A stretch of DNA of 64,000 nt, taken from the NCBI RefSeq assembly GCF_002813635.1, contig NZ_CP016382.1, positions 992,001-1,056,000 on the forward strand, read 5' to 3'. The translations under genes were made by a program, and so were the position numbers. Below the pieces are notes generated by a model. It saw only the letters and a program-made list of their open reading frames with translations. It was not told the DNA's origin and did not search any database. The DNA is from Spiribacter roseus (GTDB lineage: Bacteria; Pseudomonadota; Gammaproteobacteria; Nitrococcales; Nitrococcaceae). Shown here piece by piece: positions 1-9,300 of the stretch (the first letter of the stretch is position 1; the number at the start of each line of letters is the position of its first letter).

Positions 1-432
1 GATGGCCCAGCGCGCGGTGGCCAGGGCGAAGGCGGTGGCCCAGGTGACATCGCGGTCGCGGTCGAAAGTGAGCGCCTCGCTGATGCCGAACTCACCGAGC
101 AGCCGCATCAGTGCCCGGCCGATGTGAATATCCTCGGCGCGCAGCTCAGCGGTTTCCCGGGCCGCGAGCAGACGACTGGTCCAGACCTCGACCGCCGGGC
201 GGTCATCGCGCTGCCAGGCGGCCTGCAGACGCGCCAGTACCGGCAGATCAAGCGCCCCGATCCCGCTCGGCAACTGACCGCCAACCCAATCGACCAGAGA
301 CGGCTCGTCGCCCACCCAGCCCTGCTCAATGGCGGTCTCCAGACCGGCCGAGTAGGCGTAGGCGCCCACCGGCAGTGTCGGGCTCAGCAGCTGCCACAGC
401 CGCAGCGTTCGGGCATCGGTGCCATCAACCAT
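1..432 (-). CDS. ureF: Urease accessory protein UreF (3' end beyond window)
   Basis: Partial gene: 144 codons run off the left edge of the window. UreF works with UreD and UreG to deliver nickel to the urease active site in the cytoplasm. The N-terminus has the family features: a hydrophobic start followed by an LLSPTLPVGAYAYSAGLE stretch (residues about 15-32), then a mostly helical region. The ATG lies inside the last codons of ureE, an 8-base overlap that suggests translational coupling. ureG is expected next, outside the window. The identification is strong; the missing C-terminus cannot be assessed. Confidence 0.93.
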   Translation of the reverse strand, partial: MVDGTDARTLRLWQLLSPTLPVGAYAYSAGLETAIEQGWVGDEPSLVDWVGGQLPSGIGALDLPVLARLQAAWQRDDRPAVEVWTSRLLAARETAELRAEDIHIGRALMRLLGEFGISEALTFDRDRDVTWATAFALATARWAI

Positions 433-877
433 GATGATGACCACCGCCGGCGTAGGCCCCGGACTCGGGTTGGAAAGGGGCGGTTTCATGCGTGGGCTCA
501 GCGCCCAGCCCGCGCACCATCTCATCGAGCACATGGTCATGGCGGTAGCGCAGGTAGCCCTTGGCCACTTCCAATGGCGTATGCCGATTGCCCAGATGAT
601 AGGCGGCCCGCAGCAGCACCAGCGGATCGTCCGAGCGCACCGTGCTGACCGGCTCGGGCGCGGCCTCGACGCGGTAGATCCGGCCGGTGTCGTCAGCCAG
701 TCCATCACCCGCGCGCAGGGCCGCCCCCCCGCGCTCGAGGATCACGCCGATGACCTCGCCGTTATCCAGCATGGCCCGAAACCGCGAGCGCTCACGTTGC
801 TCGATGGTCAGGACCAGCGTGCCGACCACCTCCTGATCCGCCGCGAGGGCCCCGAGCCGTTGTGTCAGTGTCTCCAT
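425..877 (-). CDS. ureE: Urease accessory protein UreE (nickel metallochaperone)
   Basis: 150 aa, normal for UreE. It is a cytoplasmic nickel-binding chaperone that feeds the UreDFG complex. The N-terminal peptide-binding-like domain is followed by the nickel-binding domain, where the family pattern LRAAYHLGNRH (about residues 88-98) carries the conserved histidine. The C-terminus ends in GGGHHHG, a short version of the His tail used for extra nickel binding in enterobacterial UreE. The start is 10 bp downstream of the ureC stop and the end overlaps ureF, so it sits tightly within the operon. Confidence 0.96.
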   Translation of the reverse strand: METLTQRLGALAADQEVVGTLVLTIEQRERSRFRAMLDNGEVIGVILERGGAALRAGDGLADDTGRIYRVEAAPEPVSTVRSDDPLVLLRAAYHLGNRHTPLEVAKGYLRYRHDHVLDEMVRGLGAEPTHETAPFQPESGAYAGGGHHHG

Positions 878-886
878 GGCAGCCCC

Positions 887-2590
887 TCAGAAAAGGAAAT
901 AGCGCTGTGCAAGCGGCAGCTCAACCGCCGCTTCGCAGGTCAACAGCTCGCCATCGGCGCGGACCTCGTAGGTCTGCGGGTCGACACTGACCTCGGGCTG
1001 CCAGTCATTGAGCTTCATATCGGCCTTCCCCACGTCGCGGCAGTCCTTGACCGCCACCAGGCGCTTGTCCAGGTCCAGCCGCCCGCCGATGCCCGCTTCG
1101 ATCGCGGCCTGGGAACAGAAAGTCACCGCGGTCTCGGCCACCGCCCCACCATGGGCGCCGAACATGCCCCGGTAATGCACCGGCTGCGGCGTGGGGATCG
1201 ACCCGTTGGGATCACCCATCGGCGCGGCGGCGATCATGCCGCCCTTGACGATCGTGCCCGGCTTGGCGCCGAAGAAAGCTGGCTTCCAGAGCACCAGATC
1301 GGCCAGCTTGCCCACCTCCAGCGATCCCACCTCGTGGGCGATCCCGTGTGCGATCGCCGGGTTGATGGTGTATTTGGCGACGTAGCGCCGGGCCCGCAGG
1401 TTGTCATGCCGATCGTTGTCCTCGGCGAGTGGCCCGAACTGCACCTTCATCTTGTGGGCGGTCTGCCAGGTGCGGGTGATCACCTCGCCGACCCGACCCA
1501 TGGCCTGCGAGTCGGACGCGATCATCGAGAACGCACCGCGGTCGTGGAAGATGTCCTCGGCGGCGATGGTCTCGCGCCGGATCCGCGATTCCGCAAAAGC
1601 GACATCCTCGGGGATGGCCGGGTCGAGATGGTGGCAGACCATGAGCATGTCCAGATGCTCATCGATGGTGTTGCGGGTGTACGGGCGCGTCGGATTGGTG
1701 GACGACGGCAGAACGTTGGACTGCCCGCAGGCGCGGATGATGTCGGGGGCGTGGCCGCCGCCCGCGCCTTCGGTGTGATAGGTGTGAATGGTCCGTCCCC
1801 TGAACGCGGCGAGGGTGTCCTCGACGAACCCGGACTCGTTCAGGGTATCGGTATGAATGGCCACCTGGACGTCGTACTGCTCAGCGATGTCGAGCGCGTT
1901 ATCGATCGCCGCCGGCGTCGTCCCCCAGTCCTCATGCAGCTTGAGCCCCATCGCCCCGGCCTGCATCTGCTCATGCAACGAGTCGGGCAGGCTCGCGTTG
2001 CCCTTGCCCATGAAACCGAGATTCATCGGGAAGGCCTCGGCGGCCTGCAGCATCCGGTGGATATTCCACGCGCCCGGCGTACAGGTGGTGGCGTTGGTAC
2101 CGGTCGCCGGACCGGTGCCGCCGCCCAGCATGGTGGTCACGCCTGACATCAGCGCCTCTTCAATCTGCTGTGGGCAGACGAAGTGGATATGCGCATCAAT
2201 GCCCCCGGCCGTCACGATGCTGCCCTCGGCGGCGAGCACCTCAGTGCCGGGGCCGATCACGATATCGACGTGGGGCTGGGTATCGGGATTGCCGGCCTTG
2301 CCGATGCCTGCGATCCGGCCGTCACGGACCCCGATGTCAGTCTTATAGACACCGGTGTAGTCAATGATCAGGGCGTTGGTGATGATCAGATCGACGGCGG
2401 TTTCATTATCACGCTGACTCTGGCCCATGCCGTCGCGGATGACCTTGCCGCCCCCGAACTTCACTTCATCGCCGTAGCAGGTCAGATCCCGCTCGACTTC
2501 GACGAACAGCTCGGTATCCCCCAGCCGGACGCGATCGCCGGTGGTCGGGCCATACATCTCGGCATAGGCCGATCGCTCAATCGAGGTCAT
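887..2590 (-). CDS. ureC: Urease subunit alpha (catalytic)
   Basis: 567 aa, full length. It hydrolyses urea to ammonia and carbamate at a dinickel centre. Visible active-site elements are HIHFVCP (nickel-binding His pair), GLKLHEDWG containing the lysine that is carbamylated (about residue 217), [15 protein letters not shown], the flap with MVCHHLDP carrying the mobile-flap Cys and catalytic His, and [11 protein letters not shown] with the nickel-binding Asp. No key residue is missing, so an active enzyme is expected. Its ATG overlaps the ureB stop by 4 bases. Confidence 0.99.
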   Translation of the reverse strand: MTSIERSAYAEMYGPTTGDRVRLGDTELFVEVERDLTCYGDEVKFGGGKVIRDGMGQSQRDNETAVDLIITNALIIDYTGVYKTDIGVRDGRIAGIGKAGNPDTQPHVDIVIGPGTEVLAAEGSIVTAGGIDAHIHFVCPQQIEEALMSGVTTMLGGGTGPATGTNATTCTPGAWNIHRMLQAAEAFPMNLGFMGKGNASLPDSLHEQMQAGAMGLKLHEDWGTTPAAIDNALDIAEQYDVQVAIHTDTLNESGFVEDTLAAFRGRTIHTYHTEGAGGGHAPDIIRACGQSNVLPSSTNPTRPYTRNTIDEHLDMLMVCHHLDPAIPEDVAFAESRIRRETIAAEDIFHDRGAFSMIASDSQAMGRVGEVITRTWQTAHKMKVQFGPLAEDNDRHDNLRARRYVAKYTINPAIAHGIAHEVGSLEVGKLADLVLWKPAFFGAKPGTIVKGGMIAAAPMGDPNGSIPTPQPVHYRGMFGAHGGAVAETAVTFCSQAAIEAGIGGRLDLDKRLVAVKDCRDVGKADMKLNDWQPEVSVDPQTYEVRADGELLTCEAAVELPLAQRYFLF

Positions 2591-2895
2591 TCCAACTCCC
2601 CCATGACTGCGGCGCGAAAGCCATAGATCGCGCGATCACCGGCGTAGGCCACCAGCTCGACCTCGCGGGACTGCCCCGGCTCAAACCGCACGGCGGTGCC
2701 GGCCGGGATGTTGAGCCGGTAGCCGAGCGCGGCGTCGCGATCAAACTCCAGCGCGGGATTGACTTCGTGGAAATGGTAGTGGGATCCGACCTGAATCGGC
2801 CGGTCACCGGCGTTCGCCACTCGGACGGTCAGGGTCTCCCGCCCCGCGTTGAGCGCGATCTCGCCGGCCGCCGTGATCACCTCGCCGGGAATCAT
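2587..2895 (-). CDS. ureB: Urease subunit beta
   Basis: 102 aa, the usual size of a separate bacterial beta subunit. It opens with MIPGEVI, typical of the family, and contains the [13 protein letters not shown] segment (about residues 37-49). It is structural and packs with UreA and UreC in the (ABC)3 enzyme. It overlaps ureA upstream and ureC downstream by 4 bases each (ATGA-type junctions), indicating translational coupling of the three structural subunits. Confidence 0.98.
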   Translation of the reverse strand: MIPGEVITAAGEIALNAGRETLTVRVANAGDRPIQVGSHYHFHEVNPALEFDRDAALGYRLNIPAGTAVRFEPGQSREVELVAYAGDRAIYGFRAAVMGELE

Positions 2896-3227
2896 GATGA
2901 CACCGCCTGGCCGTCATCGGCCGCTTCAGCAATGGGGTCGTGAATCGTCACCAGCTTGGTCCCGTCGGGGAAAGTCGCCTCGACCTGGACCTCGCTGAGC
3001 ATTTCCGGGATGCCGGGCATGACCTGCTCGCGGCTCAGCAGCTGCGTCCCCTCGCTCATCAGTTCCGCCACGCTGCGGCCATCGCGCGCGCCCTCGACGA
3101 TGGCGTTGGCGATGTAGGCCATCGATTCCGGGTAGTTCAGTCGAACCCCCCGATGCAGGCGCCGCTCGGCGACCATCGCGGCGGTGGCGAGCATCAGCTT
3201 GTCCTTTTCTCTCGGCGTGAGTTGCAT
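2892..3227 (-). CDS. ureA: Urease subunit gamma
   Basis: 111 aa, about ten residues longer than the usual 100 because of an acidic/Ser-rich C-terminal tail ([11 protein letters not shown]). The family start [13 protein letters not shown] is present, as are the YPESMAYI and [15 protein letters not shown] motifs. It is a structural subunit of urease. It lies 9 bp after ureD and overlaps ureB by 4 bases. Confidence 0.98.
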   Translation of the reverse strand: MQLTPREKDKLMLATAAMVAERRLHRGVRLNYPESMAYIANAIVEGARDGRSVAELMSEGTQLLSREQVMPGIPEMLSEVQVEATFPDGTKLVTIHDPIAEAADDGQAVSS

Positions 3228-3236
3228 GCGTCCTCC

Positions 3237-4076
3237 TCAGGTATTCCAGATTCGGGGCCGACACATCGGCCGCCCCATCAACAAGGGGCGCAACGCCGCC
3301 CAGAGGCGCTCGCGCAGGGCATATCCCTCAAGCGCGCCCGCCCCCCGCCAGCGCACGACCAGCAGATCCTCCAGTCGGGTCGCCGAGGCCTCGCCCGGCA
3401 TTGCGGCCAACACCCCGCGCGCCGCCGTCAGCGCATCGGCATCCGTCGGGCCGGCCACCAGGGTGGCGAAGGCCGGCTGGCCGTTGAGGCCCCAGGGCGC
3501 TTCCACCGCGCGGCTACCGCCCTCGATACGGGTATGTTCCAGCAACACCGGCCGTCCCTCGCGCCAGACCTCGAGACGCTGGCGGAGCGATCCCGACTCG
3601 AACGGCAGCCCGCCAGCCGGACGGCCCAGGCAGTTCAGCTCCCAGGCAAAGCAGCGGCTGTCAGCACCCAGATCAATACGGGTCAATGCCTCGACGATCG
3701 CCCCCGAGAACACGATCTGCTCCTGGGGCAGCCACTCCAGTGTCGCCCCGGGGGCGACGCGCAGGTTCTGGCGCAACGTCGCCGTGCGGCCCAGACTGCG
3801 GTAGAACTTGGTGGCACCGGGCGTCGTCAACAGGGCCCATGCCCCCTCCCGGACATCGGCGTCGAGGCTGATCCGATCACCCCCCACCACACCACCGGGG
3901 GGATGCAGGACATAGCTATGGCAGGGGGCGCCCTCGGGGTGAAAGCTTCGCTGCACCCGCAACGGCCCTTCATGACGCCGCCGCGCCAGCACGGTGCGTG
4001 CGGGGGTGGGCACGAAGGCGAGATCGAGCCGCGCCCGCCATCCTGGATCGGGGGCTGCCGGTGCCACCGCCGCCAT
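3237..4076 (-). CDS. ureD: Urease accessory protein UreD
   Basis: 279 aa, typical for UreD/UreH. It is the scaffold that binds apo-urease and recruits UreF and UreG for nickel insertion. The family segments HPPGGVVGGD (about residues 57-66), TTPGATKFYRS (about 83-93) and LEWLPQEQIVFSGA (about 113-126) are all present. The ATG begins immediately after the stop of the small membrane protein gene upstream (no intervening base), so translation of the two is probably coupled. Confidence 0.97.
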   Translation of the reverse strand: MAAVAPAAPDPGWRARLDLAFVPTPARTVLARRRHEGPLRVQRSFHPEGAPCHSYVLHPPGGVVGGDRISLDADVREGAWALLTTPGATKFYRSLGRTATLRQNLRVAPGATLEWLPQEQIVFSGAIVEALTRIDLGADSRCFAWELNCLGRPAGGLPFESGSLRQRLEVWREGRPVLLEHTRIEGGSRAVEAPWGLNGQPAFATLVAGPTDADALTAARGVLAAMPGEASATRLEDLLVVRWRGAGALEGYALRERLWAALRPLLMGRPMCRPRIWNT

Positions 4077-4382
4077 TTAAACGGCGCCTGCGATCAGCCC
4101 GGTGCCAATCAAGGCGAACGCGGCCGCGGTACCGGCCAGCGACAACGCCGCCGGCGCACGACGGGCGTGCCGGAACCGGACACTGCCCACCACTGCGACG
4201 ATGGCCAGCAGCAACGCGCCCACTCCGAGCATGGCCGGGGACATGCCCAGCACGTGGCCGGTGTCGGCGATGTGCCAGTGGAAGAACATCAGGCCGTGGC
4301 CGGTCTGCTCAGCGCTGTGCGCCCACGTCGCCGGGCTGGCGAGCAGCCCGGCAAGGCAGACGACGAGTGGATTCCGATGCAT
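4077..4382 (-). CDS. Small His-rich membrane protein, first gene of the urease operon
   Basis: 101 aa; I do not recognise a family. The start at 4382 is chosen because AGGGAG lies 6 bases upstream; a 20-codon extension upstream would run through the sigma-54 promoter. The sequence shows a signal peptide with likely cleavage after ATWA, then a short His-rich stretch (HSAEQTGHGLMFFHWHIADTGH, here split: five histidines in about 22 residues), then two hydrophobic helices separated by a basic loop (RFRHARRAP). It is not UreJ/HupE, which is about twice as long. Position and histidines suggest a role in nickel or urea handling at the membrane; this is inference. Confidence 0.75.
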   Translation of the reverse strand: MHRNPLVVCLAGLLASPATWAHSAEQTGHGLMFFHWHIADTGHVLGMSPAMLGVGALLLAIVAVVGSVRFRHARRAPAALSLAGTAAAFALIGTGLIAGAV

Positions 4383-4424
4383 GCTTGGCTCCCTGATCGT
4401 GGTGATTGAGTAACGCCTCGCACT

Positions 4425-4442
4425 ATGCAATTCGCTTGCCAA
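4425..4442 (-). promoter_or_regulatory. Sigma-54 (-24/-12) promoter of the urease operon
   Basis: Reading leftward, TTGGCAAG-N4-TTGCAT fits the sigma-54 consensus TTGGCACG-N4-TTGCW with one mismatch, and the GG and GC dinucleotides are exactly 10 bases apart. The predicted start of transcription is near 4415, giving a leader of about 33 bases before the ATG at 4382. NtrC-like sites lie 80-116 bp upstream, the normal distance for an enhancer-binding protein. Confidence 0.75.
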
Positions 4443-4494
4443 GCATCAGATCGGGGCAGAAACTCGCACAGGAATCACCACCGGTGCAGTTTTT

Positions 4495-4531
4495 TGCACC
4501 AAACCGGCTCATTTGGCACCAAATTGATGCA
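4495..4531 (-). promoter_or_regulatory. NtrC-like binding sites upstream of urease operon
   Basis: Two 17-base sites read leftward. Site A (4531-4515) is TGCATCAATTTGGTGCC, which matches the enteric NtrC pattern TGCACYANNNTGGTGCA except at two positions. Site B (4511-4495) is TGAGCCGGTTTGGTGCA, with a perfect right half and a weak left half. Their centres are 20 bp apart, two helical turns. Immediately beyond lies another GGTGCA half (4483-4488) forming a dyad with TGCACC at 4495-4500. The region is shared with the divergent asparaginase gene. Confidence 0.6.
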
Positions 4532-4561
4532 AATCGACTGACTCAAGGAGCGGCCTGCCCC

Positions 4562-5554
4562 ATGATCCATCTGTTGACCACCGGCGGCACCATCGCCAGC
4601 ACGCCCGGCACCAGTGGCCGTAACGTCGCCGGCGCGCTGCCCGCCGAGGCGCTGCTTGACGCCATCGATGCCGGCCTTGATGCCGGCCCCGCCGTGCACA
4701 CCGAGTCGCTGCTGCAAAAGCCCAGCAACGCCATCAATGGCGAGGACCTGTGCCGGATCGCCGAGCGTTGCGAGACACGGCTCGCGGATCCCTCCACCGA
4801 CGGCATTGTCATCACCCACGGCACCGATACGCTCGAGGACACCGCGTGGTTCCTTCAGCAGGTGCTGGGGGACTGCCCGCGACCGGTGGTGGTGACTGGC
4901 TCGCAGCGCGCCCTGCATGAGCGCGGCTCGGACGCACCGCGCAATCTCGTCGACGCCCTGCGTGTCGCCGCGGCGACGGGTTCGCGGGGCCAGGGCGTGC
5001 TGGTGGTATTCGACGAGGCGATCCATAGCGCGTCGCTGGTGCGAAAGATCAGCAGCTATCGCCTGACCGGATTCGGTTCGCCGGGTTATGGCCCGGTCGG
5101 TCACATCGACGGCACGATCCTCCGGTATCCCCTGAATGCCCGGATCCCGACGCCGATCCCACGCGGGCCGACGCTGCCGCGGGTGGATATCGTGCCGGCC
5201 GCCGCCGGCAGTGCCTGTCCCATTGATGCACTGCGGGGTGATGGCGCGCAGGGATTGATCATCGACGCCCTCGGCCGCGGCCAGGTGCCGCCCGACTGGG
5301 TCCCGGCCATCGCGCGCGCCCATGCGGCGGGCTGCCCGGTGGCGATCACTTCGAGCACCGGATCCGGGCCGGTGGCCGAAGTCTACGAATATCCCGGCAG
5401 CCTGGAGCGGGTCATCGCCGCCGGTGCGGTCGGCGCCGACACCCTCAGCGCCCGGCAGGCGCGCCTTTTGCTGATGCTGGTGCTGTCCACGCCCGAGGGC
5501 GCCGCCGACTGGCGCGCCCGCTTTGCGACCGCGGCGGGCTGGTCGACCGTCTAA
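4562..5554 (+). CDS. L-asparaginase (type I-like, cytoplasmic)
   Basis: 330 aa. It hydrolyses L-asparagine to aspartate and ammonia. The first active-site motif TTGGTIAS (residues 6-13) and the second, THGTDTLEDTA (about residues 80-90), both carry the catalytic threonines and the Thr-Asp pair. No signal peptide is seen, so a cytoplasmic enzyme is expected. The start follows AAGGAG with a somewhat long 12-base gap. It diverges from the urease operon across about 180 bp with NtrC-like sites, which fits a nitrogen-scavenging role. I saw no sigma-54 promoter facing this gene. Confidence 0.93.
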   Translation: MIHLLTTGGTIASTPGTSGRNVAGALPAEALLDAIDAGLDAGPAVHTESLLQKPSNAINGEDLCRIAERCETRLADPSTDGIVITHGTDTLEDTAWFLQQVLGDCPRPVVVTGSQRALHERGSDAPRNLVDALRVAAATGSRGQGVLVVFDEAIHSASLVRKISSYRLTGFGSPGYGPVGHIDGTILRYPLNARIPTPIPRGPTLPRVDIVPAAAGSACPIDALRGDGAQGLIIDALGRGQVPPDWVPAIARAHAAGCPVAITSSTGSGPVAEVYEYPGSLERVIAAGAVGADTLSARQARLLLMLVLSTPEGAADWRARFATAAGWSTV

Positions 5555-5650
5555 TCGTCGCCGACTTCTTCGTTGTGCGGACCATTGCGCGATACGGCGT
5601 CCGCCGCGTCGCTAGGCTCTCCGCGACTCGACAACAGCGGAGTAAGACCC

Positions 5651-6199
5651 ATGCCCCACGCAAAAACCCTTCCCCTCGCCCTGCTTCTCGCCGCATCCGC
5701 CACACCCGCGCTCGGTGCCGACGCCGGCGACACCTATGCCGGCGGTGGCCTTGGCCGGGTCAGCTATGACACAAATGCCGACGTGACTCTCAACCCCACC
5801 GCCATCGTCGGCCGGCTGGGCTACCATGTCACCGATCACATCGCCATTGAGGCTCGCCTGGGTGTGGGCCTCTCGAGCGACGACACCGCTATCGACAGCG
5901 GCGGCAACGTCGAAATCGCGCTCAAACAGCTCGCTGGCGCCTATGCCGTTGGTCATCTGCCGATCACCCGGGGAGTATCGGTCTACGGTCTGGCCGGCTT
6001 CACCTATGGCCGGGCCGAGTTCACCGGCAGCGCGGGGGGTTTCAGTGACACGGCCAATGACACCGGGCTGTCCTGGGGCATCGGCAGCGAGGCGGCCCTG
6101 ACCGACCGGATTTCGGGGTATGTCGAGTGGGCGAGCTACCTCGATCAGGATGCCTACACGGCCACCGCGATCACCGCCGGCGCCACCTATGGTTTCTAG
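5651..6199 (+). CDS. Small outer-membrane beta-barrel protein (OmpA/OmpW-like porin fold)
   Basis: 182 aa. A signal peptide ends near PALGA|DAG. The rest alternates short amphipathic strands such as YAGGGLGRVSY and HIAIEARLGVGLS, with the last strand ITAGATYGF ending in aromatic Phe, the usual signal for outer-membrane insertion. This looks like an eight-stranded single-domain barrel of the outer-membrane-protein beta-barrel family; no peptidoglycan-binding domain is attached. GGAG lies upstream of the ATG. Specific function unknown. Confidence 0.8.
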   Translation: MPHAKTLPLALLLAASATPALGADAGDTYAGGGLGRVSYDTNADVTLNPTAIVGRLGYHVTDHIAIEARLGVGLSSDDTAIDSGGNVEIALKQLAGAYAVGHLPITRGVSVYGLAGFTYGRAEFTGSAGGFSDTANDTGLSWGIGSEAALTDRISGYVEWASYLDQDAYTATAITAGATYGF

Positions 6200-6269
6200 C
6201 ACCGCCAGGTGAGCATGACGGTCCAGGCGTGGCACTCTGGGAGGTGGGACTGGAAGGAGCGGCCACGCC

Positions 6270-6356
6270 ATGGATCGATACCTGCGTCACTCAATGTCGC
6301 CGCCCGGCGGCAGACTGGAGGCCTTCATCGAGTCGGTCGGGAACGCGTTTGCATGA
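6270..6356 (+). CDS. Possible 28-codon leader ORF coupled to recC
   Basis: A short open frame starts at ATG 6270, 10 bases after AAGGAG (6254-6259), and encodes a 28-residue peptide beginning MDRYLRHSMSPPGG and ending VGNAFA. Its TGA overlaps the recC ATG (ATGA, 6353-6356). recC itself has no strong ribosome-binding site just upstream, so translation may re-initiate from this leader. The peptide matches nothing I know. The coding status is unproven. Confidence 0.35.
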   Translation: MDRYLRHSMSPPGGRLEAFIESVGNAFA

Positions 6357-9300
6357 CAGAGACATTCACGCCGGGGTTGGCGGCCATTCATGCCAACCGA
6401 CTCGAAACGCTGCGCGACCTGATCGTCAGCCACCTGCAGGCCCATCCGCCCGCACCCCTCGAGTCGGAGACCTTTCTGGTGCAGTCCAATGGCATGGCGC
6501 AGTGGCTGCGTCACGCCTTCGCGGCATCCAATGACGGTGCCGGGGGCGGCGCGGGCATCGCCGCGGCCCAGCGGTTCGTGCTGCCGCAGTCGTTCCTCTG
6601 GCAGGCCTGCCGCCTGGTCCTCGGCGCCAGCCGGATCCCGGAGACATCGCCGTTTGACAAGACCCGCCTGCAGTGGCGGATCTATCGGCTCATCCCCGAA
6701 CAGCTCGAGGCCCACCCGCAGACGTTCGCCGCCCTGGATCACTACCTGGGCGATGACCCCGACCCGCGCAAGCGCCATCAGCTCGCCCGGCGCCTCGCCG
6801 ATCTGTACGACCAGTACCAGGTCTATCGCCCGGACTGGCTGGCCGACTGGCTGGCCGGCGACGACATCCTGCGCGACGGGCACGGCCAGACCACACCCCT
6901 GGATGCCAGCCTGCAATGGCAGGCGCAGCTCTGGCGGGCCCTCCATGCCGATATCGGCGCCGGCGCCGAAGCCCTCTCGCGGCCCGCCATCCAGGCGCAG
7001 CTGATCGCCGCGCTGGACGCGGCCGAACCGGGCGAATGGCCCGCGCTGCCACGGCGCCTGACCGTATTCGGCGTCACCTCGATGCCGCGGCCGGTCCTGG
7101 ATGCCCTGCATGCCCTGTCGCGGCATTGCCAGATCCTGCAGCTGGTCCAGAACCCCTCGGGCTACTTCTGGGCCGACCTGGTCGAGGACCGCGACCTGCT
7201 CAAGCTGGACCAGCGCCGCCATCAACGCCACTTCGGTACGCCGGGACAGCCGCTGCTGGCGGCATGGGGCAAGCAGGGCCGCGACTTCATCGCGCTGCTC
7301 AATGAAATCGACCAGCCGGAGCGATACCGTGACTGGTTCCAGACCATTGACGCGTTCGAGCCACCGATCCCCGCGACGGCGTCGATCACCGACTATCCGC
7401 TGCTCGAGCAGATCCAGCAGGATATCTTCGACCTGACGCCCCTGCCCTCACCCGGGGAGGAGCGCCCCCTCGTCCGGGACGCGTCCATCCGCTTTCATCG
7501 TGCCCACAGCCGGCAGCGCGAGGTGGAGGTCCTCCATGACCGGCTGCTCGACGCCTTCGAGCAGGCCGCGCGGACGGAACGACCGCTGCGGCCGCGGGAC
7601 ATCATCGTCATGGTGCCCGACATCGACACCTACGCCCCGGCCGTCGAGGCGGTGTTCGGACGGCTCGACCGCCACGACCACCGCTATATCCCCTATACCA
7701 TCGGCGATCGTCGCGCGCGCAGCGAAGCGCCCGTGGCCACGGCCATCGAACGGCTCACCGATCTGCCCAATGCGCGGCTCACCCTTGGCGAGGTTCTCGA
7801 TCTGCTCGAGGTACCGGCGTTCCGCCAGCGCTTCGGGCTCGGCGAGGAGGATCTGATCATCCTGCGCGAATGGTGCCGCGACGCCGGCGTGCGCTGGGGA
7901 CTGGATGCCGAGCGCCGCGAGTCCCTCGACATCGCCCGGGGTTTCGAGCAGAACAGCTGGCGATTCGGGCTTCGGCGCATGCTGCTCGGATATGCCGTGG
8001 GAGCCGGCGACGCCTGGCAGGACATCGAGCCCTACCCGGAAGTGGGCAGCCTGGATGCTGCACTGCTGGGACCTCTGCGCGCGCTGCTCGACACCCTTGA
8101 GCATCACGCGGCGGCGTTCCGTGAACCCGGCCGTCCCCGCGACTGGGCGGACCGGTTGAGCGCGCTGATCGACGACTGCCTGAGCCTGCAGGGCAGCGAA
8201 GAACTGGCACTGGAGTCGCGGCTCGCTGATGCCATGACCGAGTGGCTGAATGCCTGTGACGAGGCGGCCTTCAATGATCCCATCCCCCTCACGGTCGCCC
8301 GCGATGCATGGCTTGCCGTGCTCGAGGACGAAGGCCCCAGCCAGCGGTTTCTCGCCGGCCGCGTCAATATCTGCACCATGATGCCGATGCGCAGCATTCC
8401 GTTCCGGCTGGTCTGCCTGCTGGGCATGAATGACGGTGAATACCCGCGCACCCGGCCGCCCGTAGACTTTGACCTGATGGCCGCCGGTGGTCAGTACCGA
8501 CCCGGCGATCGATCGGGACGCGATGATGATCGCTACTTGTTTCTGGAGGCGCTGCTGGCCGCCCGTGACCACCTGCATGTCAGCTGGATCGGACGCAATC
8601 CGCGCGACGACAGCGAGCTCCCCCCCTCGGTACTGGTCAGCCAGCTGCGTGACCACCTGGACCGCGGGTGGCGGCTCGATGAGCCTGACACCGACAGCAC
8701 GGCGGTGACGCCGCATCTCACCGTCGACCATCCCCTGCAGCCGTTCAGCCCCCGTTATGACGGCCAGGGCGAATATTTCACCTACGCCAGCGAATGGCGG
8801 CACGACGCCCGGCCGATGGACGAATCGCCGGCACTCGGCCCGCCGTTACTGGCGTCACCGCAGGCCCTCGGCTTACGTGATCTGGCGACGTTCCTCAGCG
8901 ACAGCGCCGGGCATTTTGCCGGAGAGCGGCTCAAGCTGCGCTTTGACGAGACCCGCGATGCCACGCCTGATAGCGAGCCTTTCGAGCTGGCCGGTCTCGC
9001 CCGTTACAGCGTTCAGGATGCCCTGCTGGCCCCCCTGCGGCGGCAAGACCCGCCCGATGACCCCGACCCGGCCATCGCCGCCGCCGGGGCACGGCTGCAG
9101 CGCAGCGGTGAATTGCCGGTGGCCGGCATGGGCCGGATCGCGCTTGATCAGTCCATCGCCCAGGCGCTGCGGGCCGCCCGGCGCTGGCAGGTCTGGCGAG
9201 CCAGGGGGCCAGCGCCGGAGCCGCCTCAGGAGCTGCGACTGAGCCGCGATGTCGACGATCAGCCCTTTGTCATCGAGGACTGGAGCGCCGATCTGTATCG

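Noticed and set aside
419..2146. Long open frame on the plus strand antisense to ureC and ureE
   Set aside because: It is a shadow of the urease genes caused by high GC content; the product has no signature and the minus strand encodes complete urease subunits.
4512..4531. Possible rightward sigma-54 promoter (TTTGGCACC ... TGCAAA) for asparaginase
   Set aside because: The GG and GC pairs are 12 bases apart rather than 10, so it cannot be a functional -24/-12 element; I interpret the sequence as an NtrC-like site.
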